Translations under genes and position numbers: made by a program
Source: Rhodoplanes azumiensis
GTDB taxonomy: Bacteria > Pseudomonadota > Alphaproteobacteria > Rhizobiales > Xanthobacteraceae
Direction: 5' to 3'
Assembly (NCBI RefSeq): GCF_042682915.1
Contig: NZ_JBHUIW010000008.1
Coordinates: forward strand, 101,236-165,235
DNA length: 64,000 nucleotides
Shown here: positions 7,879 through 17,960 of the stretch, in pieces
Layout: the number at the start of each line of letters is the position of its first letter
Position numbering within the stretch: the first letter of the stretch is position 1
Notes under the pieces: generated by a model
What the model was told of the DNA's origin: nothing
Database searches by the model: none
What the model saw: only the letters and a program-made list of their open reading frames with translations

Positions 7879-9807
7879 ATGGGTATTCCGGTTCGGTTCA
7901 ACTGGCGACGGTACTGCATCATCGGGCACGACGTCGTGGCGACGGTCGCGGCGCTGCTGCTGAGCCTGTACGTGCGCTTCGAGGATTCGGGGCTGGAGGA
8001 GCGGGCGTCGCTGCTCGCCGTGGTCCTGCCGTTCTTCTTCGTCTATGCGAGCGGCGTGTACTGGTTCTTCGACCTGTACCGGTCGAAGTGGCGGTTCGCC
8101 TCGCTGCCCGACCTCGTCAACATCGTCCGCTCGTCGGCGGTCCTGTCGCTGTCGCTGCTGGTGCTCGACTACATTCTGGTCGCGTCGTATTTTTTCGGCA
8201 GCTTCTTCTTCGGCAAGATCACCATCGCGCTCTATTTCGTCCTCCAGATCTTCTTTCTCGGCGGGCCGCGGATCGCCTATCGCTGGTTCCGGCTGAGTCG
8301 GACCCGGCGCCGGACGCTGGCGCAGGGCAATTCGGTCGCGACGCTGATCCTCGGCCGGGCGGCCGACACCGAGGTGCTGCTGCGCTCGATCGAGAGCGGT
8401 GCGGTGCATCAGCTCGCGCCGGTCGGCATCCTGTCGCCGTCGCAGGCCGAGCAGGGCCAGATGGTGCGTGGGGTGCGGGTGCTGGGGACGTTCGCCGATC
8501 TCGCGCAGGCCAACGACTACCTCGTCGGACGTGGCATCGATCTGCGCCGGCTGGTGCTGACGTCGTCGGCCTTCGAGTCCGGCACCGGCGTGGAGACCGT
8601 GCTGACGACGGCGCGCCGCCTCGGGATCGCGACGCATCGGCTGCCGTCGCTGGAGGAGGGCGGGCAGGTGCTGCGGCTCGCGCCCGTCGCCGTCGAGGAT
8701 CTGCTGCTGCGGCCGAGTGTGGGGATCGACAACCTGCAGCTCGAGCGGTTCGTCGCGGGCGCGGCCGTGGTGGTGACGGGCGGCGGCGGCTCGATCGGGT
8801 CGGAGGTGTGCCATCGCGTGATCAGGTTCGGCGCCGCGCGGCTCCTGGTGATCGAGAGCTCGGAGCTCGCGCTGCACGATGTGATGGATGCGTTGCGCGC
8901 CAAGGGCAGCGACGCCAGCATCGAGGGCCGCATCGCCGACATCCGCGACCGCACGCGGATCGACCGGCTGTTCGCCGAGTTCGAGCCGGACCTGGTGTTC
9001 CACGCCGCGGCGCTCAAGCATGTACCGATCCTCGAGCGCGACTGGGACGAGGGCGTCAAGACCAACGTGATCGGCTCCGTCAACGTCGCCGACGCGGCCG
9101 TGCGGGTCGGCGCCCGCGGCATGGTGATGATCTCGACCGACAAGGCGATCGAGCCGGTGTCGGTGCTCGGCGCGACCAAGCGATTCGCCGAGATGTACTG
9201 CCAGGCGCTCGATGCCGAGCTGGTGCGCCGCGCGGGCGCGGCCGAGCGGCGCCCGACGCGGCTGATCGCGGTCCGGTTCGGCAACGTGCTCGCGTCGAAC
9301 GGCTCGGTGATCCCGAAGTTCAAGGCCCAGATCGAGATGGGCGGCCCGGTGACGGTGACGCATCCCGACATGGTGCGCTACTTCATGACCATCCGGGAGG
9401 CCTGCGATCTCGTCCTCACGGCGTCGAGCCATGCGCTCGGGCCGGATCGCTCGGAAGTGTCGATCTACGTGCTCAACATGGGCCAGCCGATCCGCATCGT
9501 CGATCTCGCGGAGCGGATGATCAGGTTGAGCGGGCTGGAGCCGGGGCGCGACGTGGCGATCGAGTTCACCGGGATCCGGCCGGGCGAGCGGCTGAACGAG
9601 ATCCTGTTCGCACGCGGCGAGCCGACGCTGGAGATCGGCATCCCGGGCGTGATGGCGGCGAAGCCGGTGTTCGCCTCGCTCGACGTGATGAAGGCGCGGC
9701 TCGGCGCCCTCGAGCGCGCGCTCGCGCACGGAACCGACGGCGCCCAGGACGAGGTTCTGAAGATCCTGCGCGACGCCATCCCGGATTTCAGGGGCGAGGC
9801 TGCTTGA
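7879..9807 (+). CDS. Membrane-anchored UDP-HexNAc 4,6-dehydratase, WbpM/CapD/WreV family
   Basis: 642 residues, close to the family length of about 660. Residues 10 to about 170 hold the N-terminal transmembrane helices. A first nucleotide-binding-like domain follows. The catalytic SDR domain begins with VVTGGGGSIGSEV near residue 300 and includes AALKHVPILE, STDKAIEPVSVLGATKR near 420-436 and YFMTIREACDLV. These are hallmarks of the large inverting/retaining 4,6-dehydratases that make UDP-4-keto-6-deoxy-HexNAc. The substrate would be UDP-GlcNAc and the product would feed the 4-ketoreductase at 5634-6563. The ATG at 7879 was chosen over frames reaching back to 7747. The 3' end overlaps the convergent glycosyltransferase gene by 20 bp. 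Confidence 0.88.
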   Translation: MGIPVRFNWRRYCIIGHDVVATVAALLLSLYVRFEDSGLEERASLLAVVLPFFFVYASGVYWFFDLYRSKWRFASLPDLVNIVRSSAVLSLSLLVLDYILVASYFFGSFFFGKITIALYFVLQIFFLGGPRIAYRWFRLSRTRRRTLAQGNSVATLILGRAADTEVLLRSIESGAVHQLAPVGILSPSQAEQGQMVRGVRVLGTFADLAQANDYLVGRGIDLRRLVLTSSAFESGTGVETVLTTARRLGIATHRLPSLEEGGQVLRLAPVAVEDLLLRPSVGIDNLQLERFVAGAAVVVTGGGGSIGSEVCHRVIRFGAARLLVIESSELALHDVMDALRAKGSDASIEGRIADIRDRTRIDRLFAEFEPDLVFHAAALKHVPILERDWDEGVKTNVIGSVNVADAAVRVGARGMVMISTDKAIEPVSVLGATKRFAEMYCQALDAELVRRAGAAERRPTRLIAVRFGNVLASNGSVIPKFKAQIEMGGPVTVTHPDMVRYFMTIREACDLVLTASSHALGPDRSEVSIYVLNMGQPIRIVDLAERMIRLSGLEPGRDVAIEFTGIRPGERLNEILFARGEPTLEIGIPGVMAAKPVFASLDVMKARLGALERALAHGTDGAQDEVLKILRDAIPDFRGEAA

Positions 9808-10981
9808 GCGCGGCGACGCGGTCGTAGAGCGCGACGATCTCCCGCCCGACGATCGCGGCCGAGAACTGCGCCTCGACGAGCGATCGGCTCTGCGCGGCGA
9901 GCGTCCGTCTCAAATCCGGATCCGCGGCGAGCCGCCGGACGGCGGCGGCGAGCGCCGCCGGATCGTCGGCCGGAACGAGCAGCGCATTGATGCCGGCGCA
10001 GGCCACCTCGCGACATCCCGGCACGTCGGTCGCGAGCAGCGGACGGCCGCAGGCGGCGGCCTCGAGCAGACTGACGGGGAGGCCTTCGCGGCGCGACGGC
10101 AGCACCGCGACATGCGCCGCGGCCCACACGGCGCGAATGTCCGACACATGGCCCAGCCAGGTGACGCCGGGGAGCTGCGCGAAGGCGCGCAGCTCGGCCT
10201 CCGAGAGCGACGTGGAATTCGATGGATCGGGGGTTCCGGCGAGCAGCAGGCGCGGCGCTTGCCCGGCCTCGTGCAGCATCCGCCAGGCGCTCATCAAGGT
10301 GTGGACGCCCTTGTCGACCAGCATGCGTCCGACATAGGCGAATGTCGGTGCGCCGTCCGGCTCCGGCAGCGGCGTCAGCCGGTCGGTGTCGACGCCCGAG
10401 CCCGGAAACGGAACGATCCGCGCCGGCGAGACGCCGGCCGCGGCGAGCAAAGCGGCGTCGTCCGGGTTCTCCACCGTCGTCAGGGAGCGGGCGCGGTCGA
10501 GCAGGGCGGGGAGTGCGACGCGGACCAGCCGGGACACGACGCCAGCGTCGGACGTGAACAGGGTGCCGAGGCCGGTCAGTCCGTTGACGGTCGGCAGCCG
10601 AAGCCCGGTCCCGGCGAGCGCGCCGACGACGGCGCCCTGCAGGGCGACGTGATGCACGATGTCAGGACGGATGTCGCGGTAGAGCGCCCGCACCCGACGG
10701 ACCGCGGCGAGCAGGCGATCGGGGCGCCGGCTGCCGCGCGCGAGATCGGCCGGATGGACGACGAAACCCTCCGCCTCGATCGCCGTGCGATCCTGCTCCC
10801 GATTGATCCGCGTGATCACGTGCACGTCGTAGCCGGCCGCCTTCGCGGCGCGCGCCATCGGCAGGCGGTGCATGAGGAAGTACCAGTCCTCCGTCACCAG
10901 ATAGACGAGACGGGGCGGCGAGCGCTCCGTCGTCGCCGCGGCGGCTCCGGCGGTCGCGGCAGGGGACGCCGTGGCGGTCAC
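9788..10981 (-). CDS. Glycosyltransferase family 4 (GT-B fold)
   Basis: 397 residues. The N-terminal half carries LVYLVTEDWYFLMHRLPMA and DIVHHVALQGAVVG. The C-terminal nucleotide-sugar-binding half has FAYVGRMLVDKG and the diagnostic REGLPVSLLEAAACG followed by LATDVPGCREV. These are usual for GT4 transferases such as WbpT/PglA-like enzymes that add HexNAc or uronic-acid residues to the lipid-linked sugar. The GTG start overlaps the asparagine-synthase-like stop by 4 nt (GTGA), so it is cotranslated with that gene. It probably adds an early sugar of the repeat unit. The sugar specificity is unknown. Confidence 0.85.
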   Translation of the reverse strand: MTATASPAATAGAAAATTERSPPRLVYLVTEDWYFLMHRLPMARAAKAAGYDVHVITRINREQDRTAIEAEGFVVHPADLARGSRRPDRLLAAVRRVRALYRDIRPDIVHHVALQGAVVGALAGTGLRLPTVNGLTGLGTLFTSDAGVVSRLVRVALPALLDRARSLTTVENPDDAALLAAAGVSPARIVPFPGSGVDTDRLTPLPEPDGAPTFAYVGRMLVDKGVHTLMSAWRMLHEAGQAPRLLLAGTPDPSNSTSLSEAELRAFAQLPGVTWLGHVSDIRAVWAAAHVAVLPSRREGLPVSLLEAAACGRPLLATDVPGCREVACAGINALLVPADDPAALAAAVRRLAADPDLRRTLAAQSRSLVEAQFSAAIVGREIVALYDRVAALKQPRP

Positions 10982-12903
10982 GGCCAGCGCTGCCGCCACG
11001 CCTGGAACATCAGGACGCACCAGATCGGATATTGCCAGGTCTCGCCGGAGAGGTGGCGCTGCCACATCGCCCGCACGGCCGGCGCGTTGAAGACGCCCTC
11101 GCGCCGCAGCCGCTCCGCGTCGATCAGATCCTCGGCCCATTCCCGCAAGGGACCGCGCAGCCAGTGGTCGATCGGGATTCCGAAGCCCATCTTGGGCCGG
11201 TCGATGATGCTCTGCGGGACGTAGCGATAGAGCACCTGGCGCAGGATCCATTTGCCCATCCCGTCGCGCACCTTCATGTGCATCGGCAGGCGCCACGCCT
11301 GCTCGACGACGCGGTAGTCGATCAGCGGCGCACGGACCTCGAGGCTGGTCGCCATGCTGGCGCGGTCGACCTTCACCAGGATGTCGTCCGGCAGATAGGT
11401 CATGAAATCGATCGCCTGGGCGCGCTGGACGGGATCGCGGAAGCGCGCGGCGAGCGAGCCGCTCCAGATGTCTGCGAGGCGGTCCTGCGGCGCGGCGAGG
11501 AACTCCTCCGGCGGGCGGCCCTGCGCGATCATGTGCAGGTAGTGGCGCTCGAAGGCGTTCGGCCGGCCGGCCTCCGCGGTGCGGGTGAGCCAGCGCTCGC
11601 CGCGCGACAGCGTGCGCCCGGGGATGAAGCGTCGGGCCGGGCCGAACGCCCGCGACGTCAGCACCCGCTTCCCGAAGCCGGCGAGCGGCGCGAGCCACGG
11701 GACGACGCCCATCAGACGCTTGAGCTGCTCGACTTGGTCGTAGCGGACGTAGCCACAGAAGCTCTCGTCGCCGCCGTCGCCCGACAGCGCCACGGTGACG
11801 TGCTGGCGCGCCATCTTCGACACGATGAAGGTCGGGATCTGGGACGAGTCGGAGAACGGCTCGTCGTAGATGTCCGGGATCGACGGGACGAGCGCCAGCG
11901 CGTCCTGCGGGGCCACGTAGAACTCGGTGTGGTCGGTGCCGAGATGCTTGGCGACCGCACGCGCATGCGGTGCCTCGTCGTAGCCGTCCACGGCGAAGCC
12001 GATGGAGAAGGTTCTGACCGGCCGGCTCGACTGCTGCTGCATCAGCGCGACGACCAGCGAGGAATCGATGCCGCCCGACAGAAACGCCCCGAGTGGCACG
12101 TCGGAGACCATGCGCCGGCCCACGGCATCGCGCAGGAGCGCGTCGAGCTGGTCGATGGCCTCCGCGTCGGTCCCGTGGAAGCCCTCTTCCATCGCCTCGG
12201 CGGCGGCGTCCTCGAACCGCCAATAGGATCCGACCTCGAGCTGTCCCTCGGCATCGACACGGGCGACGCCGCCCGGTTCGAGCTGCTGTACGTCACGGTA
12301 GATGCACAGCGGATGGGGCACGTATCCGAAGCGGATATAGGCCGATAGCGCCTCCGGCCGGATCTCCCCGCGGAACTCCGGATGCACCCGCAGGCAGCGC
12401 AGCTCGGACGCGAACATCACGGTCCGGCCGAAGCGGCCGATATAGAGCGGCTTCTTGCCGAGACGGTCGCGCGCCAGGATCGTGGTGCGGGTCCGGCGAT
12501 CGTGCACCGCGAACGCGAACATGCCGTTGATGCGCGCGAGCGTGGTGTCGATGCCGTTGCGGGCGATGCTCTCGAGCAGCACCTCGGTGTCCGAATGGCC
12601 GCGGAACGTCGCGCCCTGCGCGACGAGGTCCGGTCGCAGATCCTCGGCGTTGTAGATCTCGCCGTTGAAGACGATCACCCAGCGGCCGCAGGAGGACACC
12701 ATCGGCTGATGCCCGGCCGGCGTCAGATCGATGATCGAGAGCCGGCGGAAGCCGAGCGCGACACCCGCTTCCGCGTCGACGAACGTCCCCGCGTCGTCGG
12801 GTCCGCGATGGATCATCTGCGCGGCCATCGTGGTCACGACGGTGTCGAGACGGTCCGCCGGAGTGCTCCGGGCGAAGTCGATGAAGCCGGTGATGCCGCA
12901 CAT
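10978..12903 (-). CDS. Glutamine-dependent asparagine synthase-like amidotransferase (AsnB family)
   Basis: 641 residues in the two-domain AsnB arrangement. The class II glutaminase starts with MCGITGFIDF, so the nucleophile is Cys2. The synthetase domain carries the PP-loop SGGIDSS at residues 276-282 and VALSGDGGDESFCGY. The family makes asparagine, but homologues in O-antigen loci (for example WbpS in Pseudomonas and WbtH in Francisella) amidate a HexNAc-uronic acid to a uronamide. Its place between a UDP-HexNAc 6-dehydrogenase gene and a glycosyltransferase gene on the same strand favours the sugar-amidating role here. That assignment is inferred from context; a housekeeping asparagine synthetase is the alternative. 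Confidence 0.85.
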   Translation of the reverse strand: MCGITGFIDFARSTPADRLDTVVTTMAAQMIHRGPDDAGTFVDAEAGVALGFRRLSIIDLTPAGHQPMVSSCGRWVIVFNGEIYNAEDLRPDLVAQGATFRGHSDTEVLLESIARNGIDTTLARINGMFAFAVHDRRTRTTILARDRLGKKPLYIGRFGRTVMFASELRCLRVHPEFRGEIRPEALSAYIRFGYVPHPLCIYRDVQQLEPGGVARVDAEGQLEVGSYWRFEDAAAEAMEEGFHGTDAEAIDQLDALLRDAVGRRMVSDVPLGAFLSGGIDSSLVVALMQQQSSRPVRTFSIGFAVDGYDEAPHARAVAKHLGTDHTEFYVAPQDALALVPSIPDIYDEPFSDSSQIPTFIVSKMARQHVTVALSGDGGDESFCGYVRYDQVEQLKRLMGVVPWLAPLAGFGKRVLTSRAFGPARRFIPGRTLSRGERWLTRTAEAGRPNAFERHYLHMIAQGRPPEEFLAAPQDRLADIWSGSLAARFRDPVQRAQAIDFMTYLPDDILVKVDRASMATSLEVRAPLIDYRVVEQAWRLPMHMKVRDGMGKWILRQVLYRYVPQSIIDRPKMGFGIPIDHWLRGPLREWAEDLIDAERLRREGVFNAPAVRAMWQRHLSGETWQYPIWCVLMFQAWRQRWP

Positions 12904-13030
12904 GATCTGTCTCCACCCGGCCGGTCCGATCCGTCTTCCGGGCAGGGCCGGGTCCGGTGGCGGCGAGCCGGTCGTGCCGGTCAGGCCGGGCGTCGCGCGA
13001 TGACGTGATGGCTCCGGCGCGAGGTTCTCG

Positions 13031-14353
<1,323 letters not shown>

Positions 14354-14390
14354 CGTAGAAACCTGGATTTCGGACAGAAAACGTCGTTCG

Positions 14391-14417
14391 ATTATACAAT
14401 CCGAGACGCCGCGTCAA
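14391..14417 (-). promoter_or_regulatory. Sigma-70-type promoter for the tviB/asnB/glycosyltransferase operon
   Basis: Read on the minus strand, TTGACG (14417-14412) and a perfect TATAAT (14396-14391) are 15 bp apart. They lie in an AT-rich island about 40 bp before the start codon at 14353. The spacing is 2 bp short of the optimum. A CAAGTACTTG palindrome at 14433-14442, just upstream, could be an operator or part of the divergent wzm promoter. Confidence 0.5.
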
Positions 14418-14627
14418 ACCTGCAAGACCCCGCAAGTACTTGTTTATCCGCCCGGCTCGGCAGTCTCGACACGTCCGGAAGCCCATGATATGAGCCCGGG
14501 CCTGCCGGACCCGCGCACGAGACGGCCGTGCGACCGGAGTCCTCGAGTCGGGGCCGCGCCGCGCGGGTCGCGCGGTTCGTGAGCGTCCGGCCGACGCGGG
14601 CGGAATCGACCGGCACAGCGAGGCAGG

Positions 14628-15449
14628 ATGGACGTCAAGATCATCGACGCGCGCGATCGGTCGCCTTTTCCGCCACTCGACGAGCTCTGGAGACATCGCG
14701 AGCTGATCTGGTTGTTCGCGAAGCGGTACCTCGCGAGCCGCTATCGCCAGATGGCGCTCGGCACCGCCTGGGCCGTGCTGGAGCCGCTCGCCCAGCTCGC
14801 CCTCATGACGGTCGTGTTCGGCTTCCTGCTGCGCGTGGACACCAACGAGTACCCTTATGCCATCTATGTCTTCACGGCGTTGATCCCCTGGCAGCACTTC
14901 ACCCGCACGACGCTCGCCGTCGCCGGCTCGCTGCAGGAGAACATCACCCTCATCTCCAAGGTCTACTTCCCGCGCATCGTGCTGCCGATCGCCGCCGTGC
15001 TGCGCGAATTGTTCGACACCGCGCTGCAGTTCGGCATCCTGCTCCTCTTGGCGATGGCGTTCGGCTACTACGCCTCGTGGAAGGTGCTGGTGCTCGGGCC
15101 GCTCGTCCTCCTCGGCATCTCGCTCGCCGGCGCCGGGCTCGGCCTGTGGGTCGCCGCCGTCATCGTGAAGTTCCGCGACATCCGCCCGGTGCTCGGCATC
15201 GTGCTGCAGGCCGGCATGTATCTCTCACCGGTCCTCTATGCGGCCAGCGTGGTGCCGGAGCGGTTCCGGTTCTTCTACCAGCTCAACCCGATGTACTGGC
15301 CGCTCGAGACGTTCCGCTGGCTCCTCCTCGATCAGCCGATGACCCTGTCGATGGCGCTGCCGATCGCGCTCGCCCTGGTCGCCGTCGTGTTCGTCTCCGG
15401 GCTGGTGGTCTTCTCTCTCAACGAACGGAAGACGGTCGATGTCCTCTGA
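14628..15449 (+). CDS. wzm: Polysaccharide ABC exporter permease (Wzm/KpsM type)
   Basis: 273 residues and six predicted membrane helices of the ABC-2 transporter family. FAKRYLASRYRQMALGTAWAV near the N-terminus precedes the first helix, and NPMYWPLETFRWLL sits before the last ones, as in O-antigen/teichoic-acid exporters. It pairs with the ATPase encoded immediately after, with an 11-bp overlap. Together they would move a completed undecaprenyl-diphosphate-linked glycan across the inner membrane. The ATG follows a short GGCAGG ribosome binding site. It is the first gene of the long plus-strand polysaccharide series. Confidence 0.9.
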   Translation: MDVKIIDARDRSPFPPLDELWRHRELIWLFAKRYLASRYRQMALGTAWAVLEPLAQLALMTVVFGFLLRVDTNEYPYAIYVFTALIPWQHFTRTTLAVAGSLQENITLISKVYFPRIVLPIAAVLRELFDTALQFGILLLLAMAFGYYASWKVLVLGPLVLLGISLAGAGLGLWVAAVIVKFRDIRPVLGIVLQAGMYLSPVLYAASVVPERFRFFYQLNPMYWPLETFRWLLLDQPMTLSMALPIALALVAVVFVSGLVVFSLNERKTVDVL

Positions 15450-16764
15450 CGATGTCGCCATTCGCTGCGAAGGGCTCGGCAAGCGCTATCTCGTGCCCAA
15501 GCGGCACGCCGGCGCCGGCGCGCTCCGCGGGCTGCGCGACCATTGGAAGGAGTTCGTGGGCTTCGCCGGGCGTAACGAGGAAGAGGATTACTTCTGGGCG
15601 CTGCGCGACGTCGGCTTCGAGATCAAGCAGGGCGAGGTGCTGGGCCTCGTCGGCCGCAACGGCTCCGGCAAGAGCACGCTCCTGAAGATCCTCTCCGGCG
15701 TCACCTCGCCGACCACCGGGCGGGCGATGCTGCGCGGCCGGGTCGGCTCGCTGCTCGAGGTCGGCACAGGCTTCCACCCCGACATGACGGGCCGCGAGAA
15801 CATCTTCATGGCGGGCGCGCTGCTCGGGCTGCGGCAGGCCGAGATCAAGGCCAAGCTCGACGAGATCATCGACTTCGCCGGCATCGACCGCTTCATCGAC
15901 GTGCCGGTGAAGCGCTACTCGAGCGGCATGTACGTCCGCCTCGCCTTCTCGGTCGCCTCGCTGCTGCGATCCGACATCCTGATCCTCGACGAGGCGTTGT
16001 CGGTCGGAGATGCCGTATTTCAACAGAAGTGTTTCAAGCGATTGGGAGAACTTCGCGGATCGGAGTGCACGGTTGTTATCGTTTCCCACGACCTGAACAC
16101 GATCTCCACGTTGTGCAATCGGATGCTCATCATGGATCGAGGGCACATAAAAGGGGATGGAGATCCGTCCTCCATGACATTGGAGTACCAGAAGATACTT
16201 TTCGGTGGACGAGCCAGAGTTCTGTCGGAACCGGTCGATGGGTCTGTATCTCAGGGGTGCGCAGCCGGGGGCGTTCTCTACGAATCCGATCTGGCCACGG
16301 TGATCGATTTTGGCATTTACGACTCTTTTGGCAACAAGATTGATCAACTGCAGAGTGGCGACGAGTACTGCTTAGCGTTCCGCATGCGAGCGGACAGGCC
16401 GTTGGACGGCTACACGCTCGGGTTTGCTATCCGCGATCGGCGATCCACGGTTCTGTTCGGGATCACGACCACCAGCCAAGGTATGCCTGCGCCTTCGCTC
16501 CGAGCTGGCGAGATAATCACCTGTCGCGCCCCGGTCAGAATGTGGCTCAGCGCGGGTATTTATTTCGTGACGTTTGGCGCCGCCGACGAGCGGACCGGTC
16601 AGAAGATTGCGTTTCTCGACAACGGGATTCAATTCGAAGTTCGGGGGCCAGGAAAGATCTTCACTGAGAGCATCGTCAACCTGGAAGCCGAGCTTCAAAT
16701 GAGCCGCGAAGAGCGGTCTCTCGAAGGTTCTTCGGGCATTGATGGTCTGTTGCGGCGTTCGTGA
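15439..16764 (+). CDS. wzt: Polysaccharide ABC exporter ATPase with C-terminal carbohydrate-binding domain (Wzt type)
   Basis: 441 residues. The ATPase domain spans about 1-245 and has Walker A GRNGSGKS at 72-79, signature YSSGMYVRLAFS from Tyr160, Walker B ILILDEALSVGD with Asp184/Glu185, and H-loop VIVSHDLNTI. Residues from about 265 onward form a beta-rich region like the Wzt C-terminal domain (PF14524). In E. coli O9a-type systems that domain recognises the modified non-reducing end of the finished chain. Base composition changes sharply at about 16005-16020, just after Walker B: the 5' part has the GC-rich codon use of its neighbours and the rest does not. The gene therefore looks mosaic. 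A TylF-like methyltransferase follows after 15 bp. Confidence 0.9.
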   Translation: MSSDDVAIRCEGLGKRYLVPKRHAGAGALRGLRDHWKEFVGFAGRNEEEDYFWALRDVGFEIKQGEVLGLVGRNGSGKSTLLKILSGVTSPTTGRAMLRGRVGSLLEVGTGFHPDMTGRENIFMAGALLGLRQAEIKAKLDEIIDFAGIDRFIDVPVKRYSSGMYVRLAFSVASLLRSDILILDEALSVGDAVFQQKCFKRLGELRGSECTVVIVSHDLNTISTLCNRMLIMDRGHIKGDGDPSSMTLEYQKILFGGRARVLSEPVDGSVSQGCAAGGVLYESDLATVIDFGIYDSFGNKIDQLQSGDEYCLAFRMRADRPLDGYTLGFAIRDRRSTVLFGITTTSQGMPAPSLRAGEIITCRAPVRMWLSAGIYFVTFGAADERTGQKIAFLDNGIQFEVRGPGKIFTESIVNLEAELQMSREERSLEGSSGIDGLLRRS

Positions 16765-17960
16765 GAAAGGAACTTTGAGATGATTGACGATCGCTCCCCC
16801 GGTGGGGTGCCGCCAACGCCGGACAACGAACAGTCGGCTCGCCGACGCGTCGCGCCCGACGACACCATCTATACGGTTCCACAATCCATCCTGGTTTCCG
16901 ACTTGGCTCGTGCGGTCGATCCTCTCGCGCTTCTCACAAGCGCGAATCGCGAACTCACGGACAAAGAGATCTTGGCGGCAAAGATCCTGGCTCAATCGGG
17001 GAGCCCCTTGGCCATAGGAGAGCAAATTGCGGGGTTGTTTTTGAGAGATCCAAGAGGCTCGGAATCTGTCTCAAAAGCACAGGTCGTAACCATCGAGGCG
17101 TTGGCAGAGATTCTGGCGGCGGTTGCGCCGACCTGGACGGAGTTCGAGCGATATCAAGTTGCCGAGCGGCTATCTTTTGCTGTTTATCCGAAGTTCAAGT
17201 TCAGCGAGTTTGGGCGAGTTTGGCTCAACGACGAGTCGTTCAAGGAATATTATAAGCGTTACATGGATTATGGGAATTGGCACTCGTATGACAGGAAGTA
17301 CCTGGTCGATCAAATGCTGAAGCTCGTCGAGCATCTCGATGGCGACTTCGTGGAGGCGGGTTGTTATCGTGGCGCCACGGCTGAACTGTTGTGTGTCGCG
17401 GCTCAGCCGAAAGGCAGGAGGGTGCACTTGTTCGATTCTTTTGAGGGACTCTCCGTGCCAGGGGAGTTCGATGGCAGCTATTGGGCGCCCGGTGTTTTTT
17501 CAGTCTCTGTCGATGAGATCTCCAAAAATCTGAGTCGATTCGACTGCTGTAATATCTATAAAGGTTGGATACCAGATAGGTTCAAGGATGCCCCGGATAA
17601 CCCTATAGCGTTTGTCCATATAGACGTTGATTTGTATCAACCTACTTGGGATACGCTGGAGTATTTTTTCGAACGCGTCGTCAGCGGGGGCATCATCATA
17701 TGTGACGACTACGGAACGGATTCCTGCCCCGGCGCGAAGCGTGCCGTGGACGACTTCTTTGCTCCGAGGAAAGAGAATGTCGCTAGTTTGCCGACGGGGC
17801 AGGGGCTTGTAATCAAGATTTGAGGCGCTGTGGGGTGGCACTGGGGCGAAACAGTCGCGGTCATGGAATTCAATACATCCTTCCACAATGGCTTGACTGC
17901 TGCGCTCGCGGATGTGGGTCACGGCGTCGTCCTACTTTTGGCAGAAGAGATCACCGCCGC
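16005..17960. other. Lower-GC segment spanning wzt 3' part, methyltransferase gene and the start of the next gene
   Basis: From just after the Walker B codons of wzt to about 130 bp into the glycosyltransferase gene at 17830, third codon positions become much richer in A and T. GC is roughly 50-55 % by eye against about 70 % on both sides. Both edges lie inside reading frames that remain intact. No IS element or repeat was seen at the edges. This looks like a replaced segment brought in by homologous recombination between related loci. Confidence 0.65.
16780..17823 (+). CDS. TylF/MycF-family O-methyltransferase
   Basis: 347 residues. The C-terminal 200 residues match the macrocin-O-methyltransferase family (PF05711): DGDFVEAGCYRGATAELL near residue 190 (SAM site), LFDSFEGLSVPGEFDGSYW, the metal-binding HIDVDLYQPTWDTLEYF near 280, and IICDDYGTDSCPGAKRAV. 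Such enzymes are Mg-dependent sugar O-methyltransferases. The first 150 residues are not recognised. The gene directly follows wzt and lies wholly in the lower-GC segment. A role in methylating the polysaccharide, perhaps the terminal residue read by the Wzt C-terminal domain, is an inference from this pairing. Confidence 0.8.
   Translation: MIDDRSPGGVPPTPDNEQSARRRVAPDDTIYTVPQSILVSDLARAVDPLALLTSANRELTDKEILAAKILAQSGSPLAIGEQIAGLFLRDPRGSESVSKAQVVTIEALAEILAAVAPTWTEFERYQVAERLSFAVYPKFKFSEFGRVWLNDESFKEYYKRYMDYGNWHSYDRKYLVDQMLKLVEHLDGDFVEAGCYRGATAELLCVAAQPKGRRVHLFDSFEGLSVPGEFDGSYWAPGVFSVSVDEISKNLSRFDCCNIYKGWIPDRFKDAPDNPIAFVHIDVDLYQPTWDTLEYFFERVVSGGIIICDDYGTDSCPGAKRAVDDFFAPRKENVASLPTGQGLVIKI

Noticed and set aside
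10978..12903. Calling this gene a housekeeping asparagine synthetase only
   Set aside because: Operon context with a UDP-HexNAc dehydrogenase and a glycosyltransferase argues for sugar amidation, although the fold is the same.
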